From Helopsaltes ochotensis (lineage: Eukaryota > Chordata > Aves > Passeriformes > Locustellidae): DNA of 64,000 bases. The first letter of the stretch is position 1. Each line of letters opens with the position of its first letter. The notes under the pieces were generated by a model. It searched no databases. It was given only the letters and a program-made list of their open reading frames with translations, and was not told the origin of the DNA. The stretch spans positions 67,288 through 131,287 of the forward strand of contig VXBM01001024.1 of the NCBI GenBank assembly GCA_013400155.1. Direction: 5' to 3'. This document shows positions 32,521 to 41,900 of the stretch, in pieces. A program made the position numbers and the translations under genes.

Positions 32521-33497
32521 CTTCTCATAGGATGGAGAAAACTGAGAAGCAAATCTCAGCTTGAAAACTCAGAATTCGGGAGCCAGGTCCCACAAAACTT
32601 TCACCCTGTTGCTCCTGGGCAGGTGTTGCAAGGAGATGAGAAGCAGCTGGAGTTGAGAAAAGGAACCAGCCTGGTTGGAGGCACCTGGTGACTCTGCAGG
32701 TGCCCCTGAGCCTCCTTGCTCAGCACCATTTTGGGGTAGTTTAACAGAGAACTGCTGCTTTGAGGAGCTAAAGTTTATAATTATATGGTTTTTTAGGAGC
32801 TGGGCTGCCCTTCGGCATGCTTGAGACCGGGGAGTGTGACAGCCCAGTCTGCCCAGTGATGGAAAGTTAGAAACTGGAAATGTACCTGGATGCCACCCTG
32901 AGTCAGCCCAAACCGAAGCATCTCTACAAAACACCTAGATGTGAACAAACTGCCGTCCTCTGACAAAAATATTCCGTCTGAGAATTTCTGACCAGCTCCG
33001 GCAGTAAACACCTCCAGGGTGTCGTTTTTGTCTGATACAGGGTAAAAATTATTCGGGTACCTGTTGCTCGGGGTGGAAAGATGAGGGAATGGAATAGTAA
33101 ATTAAAGGGGTTGGAACAAAAAGCAGCCGATTGTCTGAGCACGGCTGCCCAAGCTGTGTCCAGGTATCTGTGTGGGAACGCACCTTTCCACGGACGAAAT
33201 GCCCGTGGCAGGGCTGCGGCCACGCTGTGAACCCTCTTTTCCCTTTCCCCTCACTGAGAGGGCTTTACACTTGTGGGGCTTTACAGCTGGGGGCAGTTTT
33301 ACACTTGTGTTTATTTTCCTGCCTCCCCTCGGTGCGGTTTGTGCGGGCACCTCTCCTTGCCCTGCTCCCGGGCTTTTCTCCCGTCCCTGTGGGCCCCGCG
33401 GAGCGCGATCCCCTCAGGGAGCCGGGGCCTCCACGGGCGGCGATGGAGGCGCGGAGTTCCCGGCGGGCCGGCCGCCTCCCCGCCCTCCTTCCATCCT

Positions 33498-33512
33498 CCC
33501 TCCCTCCCTCCC
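33498..33512 (-). promoter_or_regulatory. Perfect G-quadruplex motif on the minus strand
   Basis: The plus strand reads CCCTCCCTCCCTCCC, so the minus strand is GGGAGGGAGGGAGGG: four G3 runs with single-base loops, the form that gives very stable parallel quadruplexes. It sits about 330 bases before the start codon inside the promoter island. Formation in cells is inferred. Confidence 0.6.
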
Positions 33513-33573
33513 TCGGCGGCGTGTTTGGGAGGGAAGGAGGGGGTGGAAGCCGGGCCGGGGCGGCCAGCAGGCA

Positions 33574-33581
33574 ATTTGCAT
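33574..33581 (+). promoter_or_regulatory. Octamer motif ATTTGCAT
   Basis: A perfect POU-factor octamer stands in the promoter island, in an AT-containing island within very GC-rich DNA, and is followed by AGAGACAGAC, which holds a CAGAC SMAD-box-like core. Function is inferred; a single 8-mer can occur by chance. Confidence 0.35.
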
Positions 33582-33663
33582 GAGAGACAGACTGGGAATG
33601 AGCTGGAGTGGGCGCCTCTCCGCGCACACAGAGCGGGGCAGGAGGGGGAGGAGGAGGGAGCTG

Positions 33664-33787
33664 NNNNNNNNNNNNNNNNNNNNNNNNNNNNNNNNNNNNN
33701 NNNNNNNNNNNNNNNNNNNNNNNNNNNNNNNNNNNNNNNNNNNNNNNNNNNNNNNNNNNNNNNNNNNNNNNNNNNNNNNNNNNNNNN
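33664..33787. other. Assembly gap (124 N) in the SMAD3 upstream/5' UTR region
   Basis: The undetermined bases are flanked by extremely GC-rich sequence, the typical failure point for short-read assembly of bird promoters. The gap length may be an estimate, so reading frames drawn across it are not meaningful. Confidence 0.99.
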
Positions 33788-33842
33788 GGCGGGGCGAGCG
33801 CGGCGGGCAGAGCTCGGAGCCGGCGCTGCCGGCACAGCCAGC
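33788..33842 (+). other. SMAD3 5' UTR, 3' end
   Basis: Fifty-five GC-rich bases lie between the gap and the start codon. No in-frame stop is present between the gap and the ATG, so the start is chosen by match to the SMAD3 N-terminus. The context CCAGCATGT has A at -3, giving an adequate initiation context. Confidence 0.75.
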
Positions 33843-34048
33843 ATGTCCTCCATCCTGCCCTTCACTCCTCCCATCGTCAAGCGGCTCCTGGGCTGGAAGA
33901 AAGGCGAGCAGAACGGGCAGGAGGAGAAATGGTGCGAGAAGGCGGTGAAGAGCCTGGTGAAGAAGCTGAAGAAGACGGGGCAGCTGGACGAGCTGGAGAA
34001 GGCGATCACCACGCAGAACATCAACACCAAGTGCATCACCATCCCCAG
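33843..34048 (+). CDS. SMAD3: SMAD3 exon 1 (coding part), receptor-regulated SMAD
   Basis: This encodes residues 1-68 plus the first two bases of codon 69. SMAD3 carries TGF-beta/activin signals: it is phosphorylated by type I receptors, joins SMAD4, moves to the nucleus and binds DNA through its MH1 domain. The translation starts [20 protein letters not shown] and continues directly into [14 protein letters not shown]2 has an extra stretch after GWKK, so this is SMAD3 and not SMAD2. Visible features are Thr8 before Pro (linked kinase site), the KKLKK nuclear localisation motif at 40-44, the start of the MH1 domain from about residue 10, and Cys64, the first zinc ligand of MH1. The 206-base coding length and phase match the mammalian exon 1 as I remember it. 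Residue 60 is Ile, where I recall Val in mammals. The rest of MH1, the linker, MH2 and the C-terminal SSXS lie outside the window. Confidence 0.97.
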
Positions 34049-34054
34049 GTACCG
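34049..34054 (+). other. SMAD3: Splice donor of SMAD3 exon 1
   Basis: The exon ends in CCCCAG and the intron begins GTACCG, a good GT donor. It interrupts codon 69 after its second base (phase 2), as expected for this gene. Confidence 0.92.
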
Positions 34055-34086
34055 GGGTGCGGAGGGCGCGGCTGCCGGGGCCCTGC

Positions 34087-34116
34087 GGGGTGCGGGGGAC
34101 AGCGGGACCCCGAGGG
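34087..34116 (+). promoter_or_regulatory. SMAD3: G-quadruplex motif at the 5' end of intron 1
   Basis: Four G runs (34087-34090, 34094-34098, 34104-34106 and 34114-34116) with loops of 3, 5 and 7 bases meet the usual folding rule. The motif is on the transcribed-RNA strand just past the donor, a common place for such elements in vertebrate genes. Confidence 0.5.
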
Positions 34117-34976
34117 AGCCCCGGGGAGCCCCGAGCTCCGGCAGGGCCGGGCCGGGGCTTGTTCTGCCTCCCGGCCCTGCCGCGCTCGGCGCGGTGTTGG
34201 TCCTCTCTGCCTGCTCCTTATCTAGTTAACAAAAATCCCTTAACTGGCTACAGAATTACTCTCTAGTAACGAGAGAGAAAACGTAGTGGAGAAAATATGC
34301 CTCGAGCCGAGATTATTTAAAAAAAAAAAAAAGTTGGAAGCGTTGCGGATCAGTTCCACTCACTGAGGGTTACTCTCATTGTCAGAAGTTTCAGCGTGTT
34401 CTCAAGTGCTGCTGCAGTAAGATTTTTCTTGCGATTAATGCGTCAGGAAAACGGTTCTGTTTGGGTTGTTTGGCTTCTTCCATATTACTCCTCTGAAGGG
34501 GTGATTTAGAGCCCTGCTCCGCTGATGTTTTCGAATTAGTTTTTAAATCGGGAATGCAAACAGCAGAGCTGAAGGAGGTTGTTTGGAGTGCAAAAAAAGC
34601 CAAAAAACAAAAAAACCCACACGTGTGAGGGTGATTATAACTGATTTTTCCTCCATTTTTTTGAATGAACATGGATTTTATTTTTAGTCTCCATTCCGAG
34701 CTCGATCCATAGGGCCATCATAAATCATAAAAGACGTGTATAAAACTATACCATCTAAGAATAATTTTCCAAGTAATTTTCAAATGGCTGCCTACAAGTG
34801 GTATTTTATAGCTGCAGATTGTTGATTTCTGTGAGCTCAGCCAGATGACTGCTGGGTCTGTTCCTGATTGTTGTTTGAGAGTACTTTTTTTTAAATTTTT
34901 TTTTTAAGCAAAGGCCAAAGTTCATCCCAAATATTTGAATGCTGCATAATTGTGTGCTTCTGCGTGAGAAGATATC

Positions 34977-34990
34977 TGTGTGTGTGTGTG
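34977..34990. repeat. (TG)7 microsatellite
   Basis: Seven perfect TG units stand in intron 1; likely variable in length. Confidence 0.9.
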
Positions 34991-37900
34991 TATTCATGCT
35001 TCTCTCTGGCACAAACAAATGTATGCTTTCTTGGTTGTCAGAATGATTTAATATGCAGGAGCTGATACAAAGCAGCATCTGTTGCATGAAAAAGTGAAGC
35101 AAGTAGCTTAGAAATGTGGATGTTTGGAGCTCCTAAAATTTTCTTCCAACAACTGTAGTGGGGTTTTTTTTAAAGGAAAAATAAAGCCTCCTTATGTTTT
35201 TTGGTGCTGAATGACTGTGGATAAAATTTTGACCAGTAATGCAAATGAGAGCTCCCAGCCTTTGTTAGAGTTGCTCCGACTTCTACTTGAAGCAGAAATC
35301 AAAACCTGTAGAGCCACCACACACTACAAATGCCTTAAAACCTATATTTTTAACATTCTTGGTAAGCAGCATGCTTTCCGCGTAAATAATTCCCTGTTTA
35401 AAACACTTCCTTGAAATATTTACCATTTCAAAAGAAGAAAATTGCTGGAGCAGCCCTGCTGCTGTGACCTGGGTATTGTGTCTGGCTGATGCTGACCCGT
35501 TAGGGAGCGGAGCATGAAGTCCCGTGGAACTTCTGTGACTCCTAACAAGGTGGTTTAGATAAGGAAGGATTTGATATTTTATGATTGAAAGGAAGAAAGG
35601 AGTTGGGTCGAACACAATGCTTAAACAAAAAAAAAAAGTTTCAAGATAAATAACAACACAAACAGATATCTCAACTCATGAATAGTCGCACCTTCAGAGA
35701 GACTGGCTGTTCCTACTGAACGTCTGTTCCTCTGTTAAAGAAAATCTGTGCAGAAATCAAAACCTTTCATGTTAATTTGTGACACTGAGCCTGGATCCTG
35801 CAGATCTGAAACCTCGGTATGGGGGAGGCATCAGCCTGCTTTGGTGGCTGGTGTAATGCCTTATACCTTGGCACTAGTTTTTAGACACAACTTCCAATGT
35901 GCCTTTTTTACTGTGTAGAAACGAGCGTGGCTATGTTTTGTGTGCTGAGATGTTAATATATCCGTGTGTCAGAGGTTGGGGAATGGTGTGGGAACGTGGA
36001 ACAATCTCTCTGAAGTCAGCGCGGAGCTGCAGCTCTGACCAGGCCTTGTGACTTTAAAAGCTGTGCCTGTTCCTCTGGGCTGCACTGCTTGTCCTAATGT
36101 ATCTGTGAATCTGATTACCGTGTCATCTGAAATTAGTGTTTGCAAGACGATTTTAGCGTGGTTTTAGTTTCTTGGTTTTTGTTTTGTTTGTTTTTTTTCA
36201 TTTAATAATTTTTACGTGTGTCATTTTACTATTTACTCAAATAATATGTTGGGGAGGGGGGAAGGGGGAAGAGCATCATTAAGGATTAGCTCATGTTGTG
36301 CATTGTCTGTAATGCATCAGTTGACTGAATTACAGTGGAGCCATGCCAGTGATGACTCTGGCCCAGCAGGAGCAGAGTAAGTCCAAAATTAGCTATTGTA
36401 TCCATGAGACGGAGCAAGTTTCACGTGGAAAAGGGCTCGAGCTTTGCAGAAACGTTGCCTGTGGGAATGAGGGCTAGACAGCAAATTCCTGGCCCGATCA
36501 GGTGGGGTTGTTTGAAGAAAGGACAGGAAAAAAATATTTGTTTTGTTGTAGGGCTAAGGAATTCGAATAACAAATGTATTCCTGCTGTCATGTTTATCTG
36601 GTGGGATCTGGAAACATGCACTACAAGCTATCTCCTGACAGATTAGTAGAGAGGGATTAGTTTATTTGCTTGTGTATTTGCTCAGCATGTATTCCTTCTC
36701 CACGTGCTCCGGTTCTGAGGTGGTGTGACAGACCCCCCAGGTTTTCCCTGTTGGGAGAACCTGTGGCAGACAGCAAAAGGCTGGAGAGGCCTTCAGGGAT
36801 TTCACTGTGACTCTCCAGGCAAGAAGGGTTTTTCCTTCTTGTTTTTACATCAAGAGGAGGCAGTCATTTCCACCTGCAAAACTCTGATCTCAGACCATCT
36901 GATGGTTTCTCATGGTGCTGCACAGGACGGCCCCTTTAGAGGATCTTTCTTCCCTCCTCCTCCTCTGGGCACAGCTGCCAAAGCCCTTCCTGCCCCAGCA
37001 GGACCTTTTTTAAACCTCTGTGCCCTGAGCTGGTGGCCTTTGGTGTCAGAGCTGACCTAGTGAGTCCTGGGCAGAAAGGGTTTTTTTCATCCTGTACTGG
37101 GTGATAAAGTTGAGAAGACACATTCTTCTGTCCGTTAAAATGCATTCTTTGTCACAGTTGCATTATCTTGAAAGCCCAGCTTTCAGGATGGGCATTTTTA
37201 TCACTTTTCAGAGCAACCTGAGGACAAGTGTGCCATTAACACCTACCCAACACAGCCGGCTGGGTGTTTGTGGCCTCTCTGCTCTGTGAGCAGGCAAAGA
37301 TCTGCTCCAGCTGCTCACAGAATTCTTGATTTGGTGGCTCTGTTCTGTTAATAGAGAACCAAAAATGTGGTAGAAATGGCATCTACACCTGACATTCATA
37401 TAAACCTGCGAAAATCTGAGTTTCTAACGCAGTTCTGAGCAGAAGAGAGGCAGTTTTGTTCACCTTAGAAACCAGCAGTATTTACCCTGGAAATGAAGTG
37501 TGATGAGTGTTTAACTCAACATTTTTAGGATCTGATCTGCAGAAACCAGCCCATGTGACGGGCACTCAGTAATTTCTAAAAGCTGTGCAGTATCTATAGT
37601 CTTGCTGTATGAGGTGGTAAATGCTTTGTTTCCAGAGCTTTAATGGTGCTACACACACAAAGACATAAATCTCCTGACATTTTGTAATATGTTTTCATAT
37701 GCACATTTTTCTTTTGAACTCATCACTGTATTTATTTGTTTTGGTATCACCAGTGGTTTTATGGGAGCCAGGATTCTTGTATGTAAGGAACACCTTTTAA
37801 GTGGTGGGTTGTTGGTTTTTGTTTTTTTTTTTTTAATTTAGAAAACAGTTTTGAGGAGAGGTGGGTGTTATTTCTTGTGGAACTCACCTGATAAGGGTAG

Positions 37901-38174
37901 ACTGTACCAATTGAAATGGAAACGCTGCTAATTTGCTTCTTAAAAGCCACTGAACAAGGTGTTCCTTAAATGATTTACATTTTGGTGGGGAAAACCAGGG
38001 ATAATACACAAGGAACAGAATGCATAAGGGTAATAAAGAAGGAACATAAGTATTTCAGGAACTTCTTGGGTGTGAGCACAGCTCCTGTTGTGTTGGGAGT
38101 TGACCACACAATATTTACAGGATTTGATCATGTTCTTAGGTTTGAGGTGATACCAGGAAAATAGGAAAACTGTG

Positions 38175-38305
38175 AGGATGCTAAGTGGCAGAGGCTGGCT
38201 GCAAGGCCCTGAAGGATGTTGTGGTTTCACATCGTGGTGTGATTTTGGGGTCATTGGACTGGGTCCCTTCCAGCTCAGGATATTCTCTGATTCTGTGCTC
38301 TTCTT
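38175..38305 (+). mobile_element. CR1 LINE 3' fragment
   Basis: It ends with GGGTCCCTTCCAGCTCAGG at 38265-38280 followed by ATATTCTCTGATTCTGTG, the usual CR1 3' terminus. Only the 3' non-coding part remains. It is inserted in the sense orientation relative to SMAD3. Confidence 0.85.
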
Positions 38306-38787
38306 CTGGGACTGCTGCCCATCTGATTGCAGTAACAAGCAAAGGAGCAGTCGCAGGTTTGTGTGTCCATGTGCAAATTTATCCATCTTTCAATGCCGGT
38401 TTTAAACGACCTTGTTTTCAGTTTTCTGTCCCTAGTGTGAGGAGCTTTAATATTTCATGGCCTTGTCTGGGAGTGCCTGCAGGGGCATCGCCCTGGTGTG
38501 CAGGGGTGGTTTCAGCGCAGTCCCTGTGTGCAGACACCTCTGGCTGCCATCCCCCTGCTCAGCTCCATCCTGCTGGGGTTTTGCTGCTGCAGCCCCGTGT
38601 CAGTGACCTCTGTCCTGCCCGAGCTTTATGGGCCGGGTTTTACAGCCCTGCCCCAACCTTTGTGCCGCTGCAGTGCCCTCATCAGCCGTGGCACCGAGGG
38701 CTGCTCCCCAGCCCGGCTCCTGTGGCCTCTGTGGGACTTGGCAGGTCAGTCTGGAGGTGAAGGTGCAGTGAGTGTGCCTGAGCCTGG
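38306..38787 (+). other. GC-rich intron segment between two CR1 ends
   Basis: From about 38460 the sequence becomes clearly GC-richer than the intron around it and is bounded by two same-strand CR1 ends. It may be more CR1-derived or other repeat DNA, or unique sequence. The long frames over it (38185-38760 plus, 38682-39179 minus) run into the CR1 parts and are not called genes. Confidence 0.5.
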
Positions 38788-38925
38788 GCCTGACAGAGCT
38801 CCACCAGCGTTTGGACAACGCTCCTGGGCACAGGGTGTTGTGGCTCTGTGCAAGGCCAGGAGTTGGACTCAGTGATCCTTGTGGGTCCCTTCCGACTCAG
38901 CTTTTTCTGTGGGATTCCATGACTT
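38788..38925 (+). mobile_element. CR1 LINE 3' fragment
   Basis: The blocks CCAGGAGTTGGACTCAGTGA, then GGGTCCCTTCCGACTCAG, then a GGGATTCCATG tail match the common avian CR1 3' end. It is 5'-truncated with no coding frame and lies in the same orientation as the copy about 500 bases before it. Confidence 0.88.
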
Positions 38926-41900
38926 TTCTGCCTGCAGTCCTGCTTGTCCATCAGTGCCTTTCTCATCTCCCCACAGCTCAAACCTCCCTCTCTGGGCTTA
39001 AGTTTCTGCTCCCTGCAGCCCCTCCAACTTTTTCTCTTCCCCTTGCGCTTGTTCCTGCCTCTTACATCAGCCTGGCTGATGTGTGTGGAGTTGTTGTATT
39101 CCACACGATGCCATTCCCAAAAACAAAGCACCGCTGTCGGGCTGGAGCAATAATGTTGGTACAACCAGTTAGGGAGCAACTACACACTCAGTTATTGTGG
39201 CAGAGACAAGGAGCTGGGAGGCTGGGGAGGAGTTAGGGTCCCCCTCCTCTCAAAAGATTGCTGCTGGAATAGCTCAGCAGCCCTTTATTAAGGTGTCTCC
39301 TCAGTTTTGTAATTTCTCATGCGGTCAATACCTATTGCCAAAATATATATATTTATTTTTTTTACCCAAGTTGTGCAGGCCAGCTCACACTTTGCATTAA
39401 AACCAGTGGTAAAACTCCTTTAGTCTTGAGGAACAACCAAAATATTTATCAAATATTTATCCAGGACACTGAGGGGCTAAGAGGAAAAATTGGATTTTGC
39501 CATTTGTTAAGATGCTTTCAGATATTCATATCCCTGCCTTTCATTCTTCTGCCCTTTCACAAGAGACCAAAAGAGTTAAAATAGCTTCTGAAGGGACTCA
39601 TGATATTCTCATTATATTGTGTAGTAAGTGTTGAATCTGTGTGAAACAAAATGTTTAAAATGGTTGCTTAACTTTCGTAGTATTAGGAAAAGACCCTGAA
39701 TATTGCAGTCATTTAAATATAATGAGAAATAAATGCAAAAAGTAGATGAAATAAAGAAATACACACTGTACAGGACTATCACATCAGGGATCCAATTAAA
39801 AGGAGTTCTTCTAATAAATATTGGTTTAATAATATAACCTTGTGATTGCTATATTATTGCAACAAAAATAAAATTAACAAGATTTAATGGACTGAGCAGC
39901 CATTAATTTTCACTTGTTAATTTATTAGGAACTTCTAATGCTGTTGGATGCACAGCAATGTCATTATCCTGCATGAAGTACTTGATGAAACAAATAGGGC
40001 CAACAAGTGCTTGAATTAAATTGAAATCAGTTTTTATTCCCAAATTATCTCTTTCTGTTCTTTGGGTTATTTTTTTATTATTACTATGTTTTAGCTTTCC
40101 GCTACTGAGTGCAATTAAATTTTCAGGGATGGGATGCAGCACTCTTCTCAGCCAGGCTTATGAATAGTCCTAATTAACTTTTATCCTTGTCTGCCTTAAT
40201 GTTTTTGTAAAAAACCTTTTCCAGTCCCGAGCTGCCTTTTCTGAGGGGCAGAGGGGGAGGGACAGGAGCGAGGGGAATGAAACCAGAGCAGAGGTTCTTG
40301 TCCAGACCCTGCAGTTCCACGGGGTGACTCCACCAGGGCCAGCAGATGTTTTTTAATTCCTTTTGGAATTGGTGATAATTGGGTTCTTGGCACCGTAGCG
40401 CAACTTGGTGTAGCTGGGGAGCCAGTAATGTGTGAATTGTTGCACTAATGCTGCATTTAAAGGTGTTTTAAAGCCTTTCAGACCCGATCTTCATTTGCTG
40501 ACACCTCTTTACCCTCAGAGTGGTGGGACTTGCCCTTAGGGAAGTTTGATTACCCCAGGTACTGTGGCTCTGTAGAAGCAGTACAAAGCCAGAGCTCTTT
40601 TTTTGTGTCTTAAAGACTCAGCTCCTCCGAGGACACAAATGTGAGTGAGAATAAACTATTCCTGTGTAGTAAAAGCAGCTCTATTAAAAACCCAACCCAA
40701 TAAAACCAAGCTAACCCTTATCTTCACAAGAGCCCAGCCAGGTAAGAAATAACACCCTGCTTTTTAAAGGGTCACCCAGGGATCATCTGAGCTCCAGTAG
40801 GAAATCTTGGTTAGCTAAGGAAACCTAAGGTGTTGAAGGTACAGAGTTCCAGGTAGCCAGATTTGTTCCTTCTGCAGCAGGGGAGGTTTGGGTGTGTGCT
40901 GCAGAGATTTCTGACAGTAGCAGCTGCTGCTGCTGTGGAAAACATGGATTACATCTCTCACTGGTGAGCCTCATGAAAGAGGGTGCTTAAAACTCCAGTA
41001 AAACCTACCTGTGTGAAATGTAATAACCTGTGTGAGTCTAGGAAAGGTGAGGAGGTGATCCTGATAGATTTTGTACATCACAAGAAATACCTTCGGGCTC
41101 ACTTGCTGTTCAGCACTGGGTCATGAGGGCAAGGAGGGGACACATTTCAGGTGGTGCAGCTGTGCTCTGTGTGTGCCCAAATTGTCCTGGAGCACCTGCA
41201 CAGCTGGGCTGGGTGCCTGACCCTGTGATGGGATCAGCTGCTTTTCCAGCCCTGCAGGAATATGGATCAGCTTATGCAAAATACGGGGTGGGAATCCTGG
41301 AGAGAGGATTGCAGTGGGTGACGTGTCAGGAGATTGATCCTCTCCCTAGGATTCTTGCTTTCTCCAGGGCTCTCAGGGTGAAAATACTGGGTGAACCCTC
41401 CTTAACTCACTTTATAATTTGCAGCTGAGAATTTCAGTAAATTTTCCTTACAAATTACGTCATAGGAAAGGTTGGAGTTTCTCTCTGTAATGATGACGTT
41501 CATGAACCATAACTCAATCTTTTTTTAAAAAAGGAAGTCAAAACAGAAATTTCCTCCTTTGTGGTGAAGCTGCAGCCAGCAGTGGTCGAATGATGGATGC
41601 TGACACTGACTCCTTTTTCTCAACAAAAGAGGAGAAACTTTGTCCTTCCTGTTTTAGTTGCTTGAACATGAAAAGAGAAATTCACTTACTCTTCACACAT
41701 GCAGAACAGTTAAGGTTCACAAAAATATTGAGCTGAGAGGAAGACATCCGTGGCATGTGAGAATGCCTCTGTTTCTGGGTTGAATGTGTGACTGTTGTTG
41801 CTTTATCTACTTAACAGCTGGAGAATTCTTTTTTCCCCAAATTTCCTTTCCCTCCATTAACTGGAATTTTAGTGTTGCTGTGTGGGAAGACAAAGACCCA

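Larger units (their letters stand above)
33330..34200. promoter_or_regulatory. SMAD3 CpG-island promoter
   Basis: A dense GC- and CpG-rich region surrounds the first coding exon. It includes GC-box-like Sp1 sites (CCCCGCCCT near 33478, GGGGCGG near 33557, GGCGGGGCG at 33788), and I saw no TATA box at a suitable place. This is the usual architecture of a vertebrate signalling gene with dispersed start sites. Part of the island is missing in the N gap at 33664-33787, so the transcription start cannot be placed. Confidence 0.85.
34055..38174 (+). other. SMAD3: SMAD3 intron 1, proximal part
   Basis: Intronic DNA that passes from the CpG island into ordinary AT-richer sequence at about 34210. It includes an A-run near 34318-34331, a (TG)7 at 34977-34990, T-rich runs near 34887-34907 and a G-rich stretch at 36251-36268. 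The short open frames have no recognisable product. Confidence 0.85.

Noticed and set aside
33172..34229. Long frames of 205 to 318 codons around SMAD3 exon 1
   Set aside because: They run through 124 N whose length is uncertain and are GC-rich shadows or intron read-through; only 33843-34048 matches SMAD3.
36251..36268. G-rich run as a quadruplex
   Set aside because: It has only three separated G runs (4, 6 and 5), so the usual four-run rule is not met.
37940..39236. Frames of 148 to 191 codons around 38 kb as genes
   Set aside because: They overlap CR1 ends and each other on opposite strands, with no reverse transcriptase or other domain.
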